From contig NW_001798983.1 in NCBI RefSeq assembly GCF_000165425.1, forward strand, positions 65,259-129,258: a DNA stretch of 64,000 nucleotides, read 5' to 3'. Below the pieces are notes generated by a model, which made no database searches, was not told the origin of the DNA, and saw nothing but the letters and a program-made list of their open reading frames with translations. The translations under genes and the position numbers were made by a program. Of the stretch, positions 10,888 to 23,866 are shown in pieces. Every line of letters starts with the position of its first letter. The stretch's first letter is position 1. The stretch comes from Paramecium tetraurelia. Taxonomy: Eukaryota > Ciliophora > Oligohymenophorea > Peniculida > Parameciidae.

Positions 10888-11953
10888 TCAATTTAACTCA
10901 ATATTTAAGTCACTTATTAAGTTCTATTCATCTTCGATTAACAACAAATCACCATTATTATCCAGCATTCCAAATTATTACACTTTTCGTCTTGGCTGAG
11001 GTGGAGTATCAGTAACATCTTCAGATGACGACTCTCTTATCTATCTCCTTGGTGGAATTATTGTTTCAGTGTCATCCATTTCCTCTATTTGTATCTCTTC
11101 AAAAGGTTACACTTCCTCTACTTATTCTGGTGCTATGGGATTAGTCTTTTCAGAACTAATTTTGCCAGATTATTCTTTAAGAAGCAACATCAATCGAGCA
11201 TTATTAATCTCCTAAATCTAATCCACTCCTCCGCTTGAAAATTCAATACAACTCTCAAACAGGTCTAATCTTTCAGTACTACATTTGGTCGAACACATTC
11301 TACTTGATTTTCTCATTAAATTTGTTTCTTTTATGAATATGGAATTATACTCTCTCTTTTAAGTCTCCTCTACAGAAATAGATCATCTTATCGCTTAAGA
11401 TCCTCCTCAATCACTTTTTATGTTTAATCTGAAGCCTTTTGATATCCACTTATTAGATGCTACAAATCATTTTAACTGCCCTCAATCTTATCTTATATTT
11501 CCATGGCAATCTTTGCCTTTGTTTAACGTTCTTTCTTTTTTTATTCCACACATAATGTTTACTTATTATAAGATCATCTCAATACCTTTCCCTTTGCACT
11601 TTCTTGACTGTTTTGATTGATGTTAATCTCTTGTACAATTAGACTTTGTGTGTGAGTAGGCATTGATGGAGGCTAATCTTAGTTTGTCTTACGAATGCTC
11701 TTCAGGGCTCTTTGACAAGCAAACAACGATTACAGTTTCTCATTGAAATAATACCCAACTGGATCCTACAATCACTCACTCAATCATTACTTAAATACTG
11801 TCATAATGTTCAATCAACAAAGCATACAAATCGATTAATTTTTATATAACATCGTACTTCTCAGATCCTTTGTGGTATCTTTCCTCAAAGTCAAGTAACT
11901 CCTGATAGATTTCACCTAATTATATATAAAGCAAATTTACTCGTTATAGGCAT
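10888..11953 (-). CDS. Hypothetical protein, 322 aa, acidic Ser-rich C-terminus
   Basis: Not recognised. Four introns (11916-11940, 11766-11790, 11562-11585, 11328-11350) give an open protein of 322 residues. The N-terminal 80 residues look like a helical domain (SEIYQELLDFEERY, then DPVGYYFNEKLQSLF). The middle is basic and helical, with KIEGSQNDLQHLISGYQKA. The last 100 residues are acidic (PFEEIQIEEMDDTET, RESSSEDVTDTPP). A Cys pair, RMCSTKCSTER, sits near residue 215. Two of the four introns end AAG. The domain order recalls trafficking adaptors, but this is not evidence of function. Confidence 0.65.
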
Positions 11954-11989
11954 TCTGAATTTGTTAATTAATTTAATTTATTGACATCA

Positions 11990-12296
11990 TCATACTTTAA
12001 CAAACTTATTTTTGTTTTTTTCTATATGAACACAAATTCGAACTTTCTTAAATAAGAATGAAAACCTTATTGGTAAAGTAAATTAAAAAATGCGAAATAA
12101 CAGCACTATCATTATTCGTTTCAATTATTTTTACAAATTTAACATATCGATTTCCCTTAAAATTGTATCCTCCTAGCTCCTAGGTTAGATTGTTCTTTTT
12201 ACTATAAGATGAATTTATCTTGGTTGAATTAAAATAAACATAAAATGCATTTGAAAGTTGCGTTTAAATTACATAAAGAAACTGGTTTATCTACAT
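11990..12296 (-). CDS. Small hypothetical protein, 95 aa
   Basis: Unrecognised small protein starting MQINQFLYVIQTQLSNAFY and containing LGGYNFKGNRYVKFVKIIE, a composition typical of a real compact domain. A 19-base intron (GTTTTC...TTTAAG) gives a clean end at KFVKV. Without it the frame runs on into the next gene's start. It lies 37 bases upstream of the gene at 10888-11953 on the same strand. No signal peptide or membrane span. Confidence 0.5.
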
Positions 12297-12333
12297 TAAG
12301 AATAGTGAAAAAATAAATTTAATCATTATTTAT

Positions 12334-13635
12334 ATGACTCAAATATATGTTTATAATTGTTAATTAACTACTCAATATAAAATAATTTGGTAGAATTGAT
12401 TATAGATATTTTCATTATTTAATAAATAGAATATCCTAACATTTCATATTGCCATTCTATCGAGTTGATTTTTGAATAGTTTTAAAATAGGGCTGATGAA
12501 TTATCTTGTAAAAATGATTGTAGAAAATGGCTATGCTCTTTCTTAAATAATTGTCATCAATATTATATAGATCATAAAATGTATTCAAATATTTGTGAAA
12601 CCTAATTAGACAATCAAAAGAAATTAAAAAAAGTAAAATGTATTTATTAGAAATGAAGTTTAGATTGCTTAATTTATTATAAAATTATTAATAATATTAC
12701 AGATGTAAAAGTTTTAAAATTTAGTCAACTTATTAGAAGATCAAAGAAAGAAGACATCTTCGCGTCATTCAAATTCACCTAAAAGCAAAGTTACAGCCAA
12801 TCATGATGAATAATTTCTAAAAGCAAGTATTAAGGCTCACGATTCCAGAAAATACTTACTTAATAATAATCCAAAAAGTATACATGATAGATTGAGTTCA
12901 TTGATTAGAAAGAAATCCTCTCCCACCAATAAACTCAGAAATAAACACAATTCTTTACACGAAAACAGTTTTATTAGCAACACTTACACAACTTAGGATG
13001 AGATGCCATAAATAATTTTACCTATCAACGAAATTTAGATGCCCCAATACCATGTCCATTAATCATTTTAATAAGAGTCAAGATTAAAAACAGATAATAC
13101 TAATAACGAAATCATTAGTCTAGAAAATTAGTTACAAAAGTATCCTAAATTGCAAAATTATTTTCAAATTAAAAGAATTCAGAAAGAACTAATTAAAAAA
13201 GAACAAATAAAGTCGAATGCATCTTTGGCCAACACTAAACCTCCCTAAGATAATTCTAAATACCAGTTAAAATATGGAATCAAATTTGATAATTTTATTT
13301 CAAGATTGTAAGATAAAGATGCTAAAATTAGAATATAAAAGATATATGACAGGTATATATTAATAATCGCTCTAGGTATACTTATCAAAGAATAAGCACT
13401 AAAGTATACACAGAAATCCCAGATGTAACAAAATATACAAAATTAATAAATACCTAAACAGAAATATTTCAAGATGTAATTGAAAATAGGAGATTATCAA
13501 GATCAAATCAAAAAAAATTGGAATCAAATCTTAAAGAAATTTATAGATAAGTACTAAAAAATTGATTACTATGATTACACAGATTAACTAAAATAATATA
13601 ACATAATTTTAATTCCTTTTTTTATAATAATATGA
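12334..13635 (+). CDS. Hypothetical basic protein; 5' end unresolved
   Basis: Not recognised. The main exon is open from about 12664 to TGA 13633-13635 and is rich in Lys, Asn, Ser and Gln (for example RKKTSSRHSNSPKSK, DRLSSLIRKKSSP), suggesting a disordered basic protein. A 31-base intron at 12633-12663 joins it to an upstream Cys-rich exon (SCKNDCRKWLCSF, then NNCHQYYIDHK) that could bind zinc. That exon's frame has no ATG, so the true start lies in a further upstream exon, and 12334 is only the nearest plausible ATG. Strand and core are fairly secure, the N-terminus is not. Confidence 0.5.
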
Positions 13636-13813
13636 TTTAAATCAATATAATAAATAAATAGAAAAGAATTTGTAATATGAATTATATCTCTAGGATAGAT
13701 TAGAATGAATAATCATTTTTTACTTTAATAATTATTCTTAATATTCTATTTTTTTTATCGAATATCCAATTGATTATAACAATAATTAATGAATATTAAT
13801 ATACATTTTATTA

Positions 13814-15867
13814 TCATGGAATTTCAAATCTGTTGCTTATGTTAGATTTTTATATTTTCTATTATTCTATTTTTTAATGCCTTTTTAGAATTTTAGTGCC
13901 ATATTGATTTTAAAGTGTGTTATTTAATCTAACATCCTAATCCTTCTATTAATCTCTATTTTATTCTTCTAATTTTGGAAGCTATATGAAATCGCCCGTA
14001 TTAATCTTTTCTATTTTTTATTGCTGTGTTTCTTCAACTTATTACTTTTGCTATAAACTTTATTCCTTCACTCGATTAGAATATTTAAGAACCCAGTCCA
14101 TCATAAAATACATTTAACAACTTGAAAGGAGATTCACAAAGGAATAGCGATTTTATTTAATCAACATTTTCATTTCTAAAATGATTTTTGACAACACTTT
14201 TATTTTGATTGTCAAATTTCTTAATGTTAACTGAGATCTAGACAATTTTTAATGGTTCAACCTAGATACTAGGTCGCATTTCCTCAATTTATATCTATGT
14301 TGTATTTATTTATTCTTCCTATATGACATTGACTATCGGAACTTTCTCATCGAATTCCAACAATATCTTTAAAAATTACCAGAGATTTTCTTTGATAATT
14401 TCGTGAATATACTTATCACCTCCCAATTGGCTTTTTAATTCTTAGATTGAGGTAGGCTTAGATTCAACCAGTTTGAATAAGAATGGATTGGGCAAAAAGT
14501 ATCTTGGATTTTGATCATATTAAATCCCTAATTCTTCTCTTAATTCTAATAATTTAACCATTAAATCAAAATTTTTTGCTTCCATTCTTCTGTCTTGTTT
14601 ATTAAGAATTGTTTGCAAGGATTAATCTTAATCTTATAAAGGTTTCTTGTAAATCTTGAGAGCTGTGTCCTTACTTCTTTTTAATACACTTTCAATATAA
14701 TAATTTGGAACATTATTTAGATTCTCGTTTGGTTTATTTAACTTCTTCAGATCTTATCTCATTCTGTCATAGATGTAAAGTAAATAATGTGTGTCAATCT
14801 AAGCATATTTAATCATTTCATCAGATAATGGTCTTTATGTCCAATCTGCAGTTTAATATGTTTTATCTGTAGATTTCTTACAATATTCTGAGAGCAGAAA
14901 CTAAAAGGAATTTTACATAAGCAATAACTCCTTTGAGGCTTGGAATGTATCGAATAGATTTACAATATATAAACCAAAATCTCTTTACAGCCATTGTACA
15001 TCATTATCAGCTCCATGAAAAACCTTTACTATTCTGGGGTTCGTAAAGACAACACTTAACATGTCTCCTAGTTATTTCCATAGAGGAAAAGGATCAATTA
15101 TGTAATCTTGAGTTCTTGTGCTTAATTGGATCAAGCAGGTCACTCCCAAATAAGATATTGAATGATTATGTTCCAAATCTACAGCAATCTCACTAAAACC
15201 ATTCTAATCCACTTCATTTTATATTTTAAGGACAAGTTCCCCCAAATTATCAGCATTATTAATCATGATGGGAGGTTCTAAATCTCGATATCTATTAATT
15301 TTGGGAGGTACATCAAGTACAAAATCTTGTGGTGTCAACCTTGTTATTTCTTCATAGTAAGGGTGTGTAAATTCTTCAATGGCATATTTTTCAAAAAATA
15401 AAGTTGGGTTATTTTAGGCTTCTATTATTTTTTAATCTAATTCTGTTTAAGCATAATGCTTATATTTTAAAACAGGAATAAAAGGTAATTTATTGAGTTA
15501 GATTACATCAGCAAATCCATAAATATCTTTTGGTTTAGCTTAATTAGTTTTTTAAACTTGGGGTTGTTTTGGAGCTATACTTAATTTATTCATTTTGTCA
15601 TATTGAATGGCTGCATTTTCTAAGAATTAATCCAATGTTTCTTCTATTTACTATATACTTAAGAGAGAATACTTTAAATGGGATAGTTGTTGAATTAGTT
15701 TAGACATCTCCGATCAGAGATCGCAATCCATTGATGACTGAGATGAAGGCTTGATTAGTTTCTGAAATAACCTTTTTGTTTCCTGGTTGTTTTTCTAAGA
15801 ATTTCAACTCATCTTTTTTAGGCAATTGATTGATTAATCCAACCACTTATTTTGCGTGAGTTTACAT
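13814..15867 (-). CDS. RRP6: Exosome nuclease Rrp6 / EXOSC10-like 3'-5' exoribonuclease
   Basis: 669 residues after introns 15651-15672 and 14024-14045 (22 bases each). Rrp6 is the distributive nuclease of the nuclear exosome, trimming rRNA, snoRNA and other transcripts. Seen: an N-terminal region consistent with PMC2NT, then the DEDD-Y catalytic core with IAVDLEHNH (D and E), VFHGADNDVQWLQRDFG (second D) and YAQIDTHYLLYIYDRM (last D and Tyr), followed by an HRDC-like segment (RYFLPNPFLFKLVE) and a basic C-terminal tail (QKIEQQKIQKSN). All four acidic residues are present, so it should be active. The second intron extends the tail by about 75 codons and ends CAG. Confidence 0.93.
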
Positions 15868-16021
15868 ATTATAATTAAATTGTGATTATAATAATTTTAC
15901 AGCCCTGTGTATAATTTTATAAATAACAAGAAATAAATGCAGATGATTCATTCTAAATGATAACTTAATTAATGATTATGCACTAAAATAAATTGATACA
16001 TTGTTAAAATATATTCTTTAC

Positions 16022-17147
16022 TCAAATCTTTAATTATATTTTTTCCCAAAATTCAGTCTATGATTAGTGATATTTGATCTGAAAATCTGAAAACACTTTT
16101 ATTAATCTTAGGTATTTTTCTTTTGTATTTCTATAAAAATTTGGGATCTCTTATTGGGATATCAATTTATTCATTAAAAACAGAAGCAATTTCAATGATT
16201 CGACAGTGGATTACTATTATTAAATTTAATTCTGGATGGCTGCCACTTTTTCTTCTTTCTTTCCAAAAAGCACAGTTTTCGAGTGCAATTCTTGGAGTTG
16301 AATATTCAGCTTATATAATTTCTCATCTTCTTCTTTCACTCTTTATACAATAGCGTTTCTTTAAACCAACGCTTCCTTACAAGCTATTAATTCCCTCTCC
16401 ACTATTTTTGTGTATTCAAAAACCTTATTGTACTCATTTTTGGTGCAACATTTTTTGGATAATTGAAACTATTCTTGGGTTTCTTAACTAGAAAATACTT
16501 ATAGTTAATAGTGAAAATATACCTTAATGATTTTACTATTGTAATTTTTCAAATTATGGTAAAAAGTGTTCTACAAACATTATAAATCCTTAATTTTAAG
16601 AATCCTTCTCCTTCATAAGGTTCTTGGCCATACTTGAAAAATTTTCAATCATAGGTATTATATGACAAGTTGAAGAATAAAATTAATCAATGTCATAGAC
16701 CTGTTGATTCTCGTTGAAAGTGAAAGTCTCCTCATACTTGCTTATAATTTGCTGTAGAGTTTTATTTTTTGCCATTTCCTGCAATTATTCAGTCGTCCCT
16801 TTGATAAAAATACTAATCTCTTCACCTAACCAAAGATAAGGAATTTTTAATATCTTTTTCAGAAAATATGATAGGTATTTCGAACGGTAAGTAATAACAT
16901 TGGAGTCTAAATTGCCCTAAAAATATTTTACGAATCAAAATACCAGAGATTTTTTTTGTGGAATTGGTGGAATGAAGCAACCTGGCCAAGTCCTATTAAA
17001 TACTTCCTTCAGAATAACGAAATCGTTATATCTCTTATTGATTAAAAACTCTTCCCCCTTACGTATGCCTTTGATTTGGTACTGAGTATAGTTTATAAGA
17101 GACTCCTCCATTACCTAAGCATCTATTATTTTTATATAATCCTACAT
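16022..17147 (-). CDS. PX-BAR sorting nexin
   Basis: 357 residues after introns 16917-16943 (27 bases) and 16498-16522 (25 bases, AAG end). Sorting nexins bind endosomal PI3P through PX and bend membranes through BAR. Seen: IKIIDAQVMEESLINYTQYQ, then KRYNDFVILKEVF (Arg that binds the 3-phosphate) and FIPPIPQKKSL, a clear PX domain over residues 1-120. The C-terminal 200 residues are charged and helical (REAKEAL-type heptads, VERELIACKEALVQRN, KEEDEKLYKLNIQLQ), as in SNX BAR domains. The start is MQDYIK, just upstream of the domain. The 16022-16580 part looks separable but is in the same frame, so one gene is called. Confidence 0.85.
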
Positions 17148-17303
17148 AAATTTAATTTATACTTTTACTACTATACCAGCCAGAATTTTTAGATTAGATA
17201 TCCCCAAAGAAAGAAGTAGGGAAATGTTGATTAAAGAATACGACAAAGGAAGAGAGAAAAAATAAAAAGTCTATTAAAGGCATTTGATTCATTTTAAAAA
17301 TAC

Positions 17304-18417
17304 TCAACCAATTACACTTCTAGTTAGGTTGACAGGGTTATAGTTTCTCCCTCTAACTTCCTGTTCTCTCAAAAAGACACATCTCTGGGGGTTGGCCTTG
17401 TTTTGAGATGTTTCTCCAAATAGTCTATTTTTGGTATCTATCTATTATTCGATCTATTTTCTCTTCATCCATTAATCGTGGAATTCAAAGTTTTGTGAAG
17501 GGAAACTGCTCTTTGCTAATAATGGATCTTTTTATTTAGAACTGATGGGTTGATGGGCTACATTATTGAATTCAATAGAGGGATTGCTGGAATTAAATCG
17601 TTCAAGTGCTATTTCTTTAGAAATGATTAATACATTTATATCTCTACAATGAGCTCCTCACACTCTGTTATTCCAATCCTCTCAATTTTGCATTTTCTTC
17701 CTTATATAGTTCAGTATTGTCATTGAATGGACTATCCAATCCATACAATCCACTTTTAAAGCATTGTTTGGCTTTCTTAAATGCTCGATTGACATCCTGA
17801 AATTCTGATCTCCATTAATGAAATTTCAATTGATTTTCTTTGGTGACTAGCATTTCTTGAAATTGTTCTTTGGGTTTTTTTAATCCTACTTCAGTTATGT
17901 AATTAAGTTTAGATTCGTCAAATGGTTTATCAGGTACGGAGAGGAGTTTCTTCTGTAAATATTTACTTCCGCTTTTCATCATTGGATGATCACTTATGAT
18001 ATGATTGATTGTATGTTAATGTAGATAATCAACATGGTCATCTATAATTCGAGGTTGTTAACTTCTAAAGAAGAAGCTTTAGTTCTTCATGCTGTTCTAA
18101 AAGGGTTCAGTATTTTTGAGAGAGTTTCCACCAACAGAAGCAAATTAACTTTTTTAAAGGAAAGTTCCTAAATGTTAGGCATCCCATGTATTGCCTGTCA
18201 TTTTTAATGAACCATCCAAGGCTAATGGAAGTGGACTAGGGATTTGAAGAGTGATGTACCTTAATTAAGATTTGGTTTATTCATTAGGAACAGTTTTGTG
18301 TACAAATGTCGAGAGCTTCATCTGAGTTTCCAAACAAGAATCTCCTTCTCTTCTCATGAAATCACGAAAGTTGTCTCTTCCAAGATCAGGAACCTTTTCC
18401 TTTTGTCTAAACAGCAT
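17304..18417 (-). CDS. Hypothetical protein, 362 aa
   Basis: Not recognised. One 25-base intron at 17609-17633. The protein is polar and hydrophilic with no membrane span. A Ser/Gln/Pro-rich first half (IPSPLPLALDGSLKM) is followed by a helical segment (KKPKEQFQEMLVTKENQ, then FQDVNRAFKKAKQCFKSG) and an Asn/Ser/Arg-rich tail ending RSVIG. It begins 58 bases after the Gln/Glu-rich gene stops, on the same strand. The even composition over 1.1 kb argues for a real gene. Confidence 0.7.
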
Positions 18418-18475
18418 CGAGATATAATATCTAAATGTATAAATTATTATTATTTATTAATATTTCAATTTTTGT

Positions 18476-19596
18476 TCAATAAATATCATTAGCTTCCTAT
18501 TACTCCTAAACATCTTGTGGTTCATCAAGATGTTATTATTAGGATTCCTCAACCTACTCGTTTTCATTATTTGATTATTCTTAATGATTAGATTCAACTT
18601 GTTCTTCTTACTATTGTACATCTTATTATTCTTATTAGTATTCTCCTTATTCCTATTGTTATTATTATTCTTCTTCTTATTGATACTATTATGGTTATTC
18701 TTTGGCTTAGTCATCTTCAGCCTATTAATGTTATTCTTAGGATTCAACCTTTTGATCTTATTCTTGTTCTTCTTATTGATTTTCTTAGTTTTCATTTTGA
18801 TTTTCTATTAATTATTCTTACTATTCCTGTGTATTTTCTGATGATGTAATAAATTATGATTCAGCTTTTCTAATTCCCTCTGAGTTCTATTGCTCTCTGA
18901 TTTGCTATGTGGATTATTCTATAGTTTTTCTGACTCTTTATTTGTCAAAAACACTCTTTTTATCAGATACGGATGTGAAGACTTATTCGGTGACTATTTC
19001 AGCCTACCCAGGTAGTTTTTCTTAAACTTCTTCCCTTTTCACACTTGGTCTGAAGGGAGCTTCAGTTGTACTTGAGCCTTTTTTATTCATTTAAGCAATT
19101 CTATCTTTTACAGATTGAACCATCATTGTTTCCTAAACAACTTCTACAAAGAATATATATGTTTAATACCAGCAACAGCTGTAATTTTTGTTTATGACTT
19201 AGTCTATTCAGCTGGCTTAGTTACTTATGATTTGGGTTGATAAGCTATTTAGCCCGCTGTGTCAAGTTTATGATATTTTTTCTCTATTTTGCAATTGCCA
19301 CATTATTGAAATTATCCGACAAGGGCTAATACAAAGTTATTACAGGCTTTGGCTCTTAAATCATCTTCCTCCACTTGTTTTTAGGTGGCTATTTGTTACA
19401 GTTTGTCCTATTAGAATTTGGCTAATGAAATAATGGATAAGCTAATACCAGCATTGTTGTTGTTGATAGGCTTTTAGACGTACTCAATGTTGTTGCTTTC
19501 AAAGTCAAGACGATGAAATTTCTTTTCTCTACCACAATTTCTGCACTCATGGAAACTGCCTGTCAAGGACAATGCAAAATTGGAACATACATTCAT
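18476..19596 (-). CDS. Gln/Glu-rich protein with two CxNC-EKK-HxLD repeats
   Basis: 364 residues after a 26-base intron at 19144-19169. The N-terminal half holds two related copies of a short module: CSNFALSLTGSFHECRNC then GREKKFHRLDF, and about 70 residues later CNNFVLALVGQFQQCGNC then KIEKKYHKLD. Each has three Cys and a His in fixed spacing, suggesting zinc binding (inference). The C-terminal 130 residues are almost pure Gln and Glu from mixed TAA, TAG, CAA and GAA codons. That purine-rich DNA is open in other frames and on the other strand, which gives misleading Lys/Asn or Leu/Phe shadow frames. Function unknown. Confidence 0.75.
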
Positions 19597-19813
19597 TTTA
19601 TGAAATATATATGTAAAAATGATTTATGATTATGTAATTCGATTAAAAGATTAGTTCTTAATTGAGAAATTGATTTTGAAGATAGAATATAAATTTTTGA
19701 GGAATTTCCTGGTTGTTTAAGGAGAAGCAGAAAAAGCCATTGTTTTATAGAGTTGATTAAAATTATTATCGATCAAGAGAATAATATAATTTATATAATA
19801 TAAAAACGGATTT

Positions 19814-21116
19814 ATGAAGATAGCAGTTCTGATAGCGATATTATCACTGGCGCTCTGTTACAGGACGCCACAATTCGAGGCAGCTCAATAGGTCATAGTG
19901 CAATATGCTGCCGGTCACATATTGGAAGCCCAAGCAGGAGTTCCAAGATAAGTGGTTGTGGACGTAAAATTCAAGAAAGCCTTCGAAATTCCTCCTTAAG
20001 TGTTCATCTCCGCATAATTACTAGATTGGAGTGTTGGTTTACCTCATGGGTATATGGAGAGAGTTAGCGATATCACAACCACAGGTAATAATATAAAATT
20101 ATCAATCCTAAGGATTCAAATTGAGTGGAGTAGCTGTAGGTCCCTCTCCTCTCTATTCCTTATTCGTTGATTGGTATGCAATTTATGATCCCAGAATTCA
20201 AGTGGTCACATTCGAATCAACAGATGTCAAAGAATTAAAAACTGGATAAGGCGAAAGAAAAGTATCATTCACAATTGAGCACAGTCTCAAAGATGCAACA
20301 AACGCAATTGTAGGTTTGATTGGTTGTAAACACTTGCTGACAAATCCAATAGTGGAAGTCAAAGTAATCAATGTTTTGCATTTTAGGTCGAACAAGTAAC
20401 ACCAAAATCTGTTACTGTCTCAGCTAGAACATATTGGCAAGCATAATTGGAATTTGTAAGATTCAACGTTCTTTTGGGTACTGATCAATCTTTGTGGGTC
20501 TCACCTGCATATGTATTCTACAATGATCCTGCTTCAAGTCATCCCTTCGTCAAAAGAGCACCAAGTGCAGCTGAAGTCTAATAAACCATTGAATTACCAA
20601 AAGTGTGGTAGAGCGGTCCAAGAGTTCCTATTGTTACACTCAGAGGTTATGATGTCGAAAGAGCTAGAAACATGAGATTGTCATACAATAAAGTAGTACT
20701 TGAATCAAAATTGTAATACAATCTAGTGACATGTACATAATCATATTATTATACCTTAAGGGTGGGACACTTAAATGTATGGAGTTTTCCATTAAGCTGC
20801 CATTTTTGTTGCTGATACCACTTACAAAATTTTTGATCCAGATTGTGCTGAACTTTTCTCTGAATGCAACTTTAAAGGAGACTCAATCACTGTTTGTGAC
20901 AGAATTCCAGATCTACCAGGATATGGATGGTCTAAACCAATCAGATCCTTAACAGTCCCAGTATCAAGAAGATTATATCTTTTTAATAAAGAAAAGTATG
21001 AAGGTTAGAGAACCTCCTTCATTGCAAACTAGCAGTGCATGGAATCTATAACATTTTCATTTGCACAACTCCAATCATTTGAAGAGGAAGATCATACAGT
21101 TCTTGCAAGTTAGTGA
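19814..21116 (+). CDS. Secreted H-type-lectin-like protein with C-terminal beta/gamma-crystallin-like domain
   Basis: 407 residues after introns 20085-20112, 20364-20386 and 20733-20760. Seen: a signal peptide (MKIAVLIAILSLALC); a first module with VDVKFKKAFEIPPQVFIS, ITTTGFKLSG and LFVDWYAIYD, which fits the H-type lectin pattern (F..PP.V......F.v......w.A); an intervening copy-like segment; and a Cys-containing end with FSECNFKGDSITVCDRIPD and PIRSLTVP, like the beta/gamma-crystallin fold used in ciliate secretory-granule tip proteins. Role as an extruded or surface lectin is inference. Codon use is more G+C rich than its neighbours, consistent with high expression. Intron ends are AAG, TAG and AAG. 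Confidence 0.75.
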
Positions 21117-21133
21117 ATTTAATATTAACACAA

Positions 21134-21590
21134 TCAATGAATAAAATATATTTATTTATTCTTAATTAATTACTGTTTATACTTCATAACCTTTAGAATT
21201 TTGAAAGCAAAATGCGCTATCTCATTAGGATGAAACTCTTCCATTATTTGAAATCAAAAATAAGTTCTATTCCATTTAGATAATAGGAATGCTTATACTC
21301 CATCTTTTTTCTAATCATTTGTAATTTAATTCCTATTCCAAACTCAAACAGTTACTTGATTAAAAGTTGAATTAATGTTTATTAAGGTAAATTAGTGGTT
21401 ACTCATTGAATGAGCTGAATTGATACAGAAAAAGGGCAATTTTATAAAATTAGATTTAGATTTAGATTTCAGAGCAATTTGAATACTTTATGATATGTTT
21501 GTACTAATTACTATAATACATATAAATTATATTCCTATCATCCTCTAAATACTAATCATAAATTAATTCTATGATATTTATCTTTGCCAT
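21134..21590 (-). CDS. Small hypothetical gene, frame unresolved
   Basis: Three coding-like pieces on the minus strand. An N-terminal part starts MAKINIIELIYDQYLEDD, a middle part contains FEFGIGIKLQMIRKKMEY and LNGIELIFDFK, and a last part starts MEEFHPNEIAHFAFK. The middle and last pieces abut one base out of frame at TTTCAAATAATGG with no GT donor between them. This is either a miscounted base, a real frameshift, or two unrelated small frames. No family recognised. Confidence 0.35.
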
Positions 21591-21758
21591 GTTTATTTAA
21601 TAAAATGAAAAGTCAAAACTTTTTTATGATATGCATCAACTTCTTCATACTATATGTAACATTTTGTATCAAAAATACAATTCAACTTGTTCTTAAAAAT
21701 TGAGATAAAAAGGAAAAATTTCATTAATTTAATAATTTAATAATTAAAAGCAACAAAA

Positions 21759-22231
21759 ATGAAAGCACCATAATAAAGGCAGACACGATTTTAATCGAAG
21801 GCAGAATAATGTGGAATATGTTATAATGCAATAGAATAATAAGTAAATTGAAACAAATACTTTCAGGGACATTTGGATAGTTGCAATCACTCATTTTGTT
21901 TAACTTGCATCAAAAAATGGTCAAATGTACTATAATCCATAATATTTAGATTGAAAACACGTGCCCTCTTTGTAAATAGAAGTTTAAATAAATTGAATAA
22001 AAATGGAAAAGAGTATTTTTGTAGTTTAACTAGGTATATTATAAAAGCCATAAGATATCAAAGTAGAAATGCAAAGAGAATAAGTAAAACATATTAATTA
22101 TCACTAGAATTTTCGTGAAAGATAAAACCCAATCCCAAAAGGAAGAACATTTTAATGTCTTGCTTGAACTGTTGATAGAATTCATTTTGGCTGATAGTAT
22201 TTATAACATCTATCTCATAGTTAATGATTGA
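21759..22231 (+). CDS. RING-finger protein (small, C3HC4 type)
   Basis: About 122 residues after introns 21843-21866, 21927-21949, 22013-22047 and 22157-22178. Seen: EQCGICYNAIEQQ, then SCNHSFCLTCIKKW and TCPLCKQKF, giving C-x2-C, C-x-H-x2-C-x2-C and C-x2-C, the eight ligands of a RING domain. Such short RING proteins are usually E3 ubiquitin ligases. The part after the RING (DIKVEMQREQVKHINYHQ) resembles the tail of a family of RING/PHD proteins, but the last two introns, chosen for frame, are less certain. Very basic N-terminus. Confidence 0.75.
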
Positions 22232-22293
22232 CTTTGCTTAGATTATTTAAAATTTTGTATATTATATAAAATATTTATATCTTTTGTTTAAGA

Positions 22294-23737
<1,444 letters not shown>

Positions 23738-23866
23738 TTAATAAATTATTTTATATATATATAATCTAAATATGAAAACTGTGAGCAAAAACAATATATT
23801 AACTCATCCCCTTGAAACATTAGATTAATTTTCCAAGTTCCATAATATTTCTTAAAAACTATTTTT

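Noticed and set aside
16123-16353. Plus-strand frames at 16123, 36326, 44292-45234 and 60338-60747
   Set aside because: They lie antisense to the sorting nexin, the large membrane protein, the TTLL gene and the K+ channel, whose frames have recognisable domains or better composition.
16022-16580. A separate coiled-coil gene starting MFVEHFLPQF
   Set aside because: The same frame continues upstream without a stop into the PX domain, so it is the BAR part of one sorting nexin.
18457-18811. Lys/Asn-rich minus frame and Leu/Phe-rich plus frame
   Set aside because: They arise from the Gln/Glu polymer of the gene at 18476-19596 read in other frames.
21235-21260. AAA-TAA as an Euplotes-style programmed frameshift
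   Set aside because: TAA encodes Gln here, so the Euplotes mechanism does not apply. A miscounted base is the simpler explanation.
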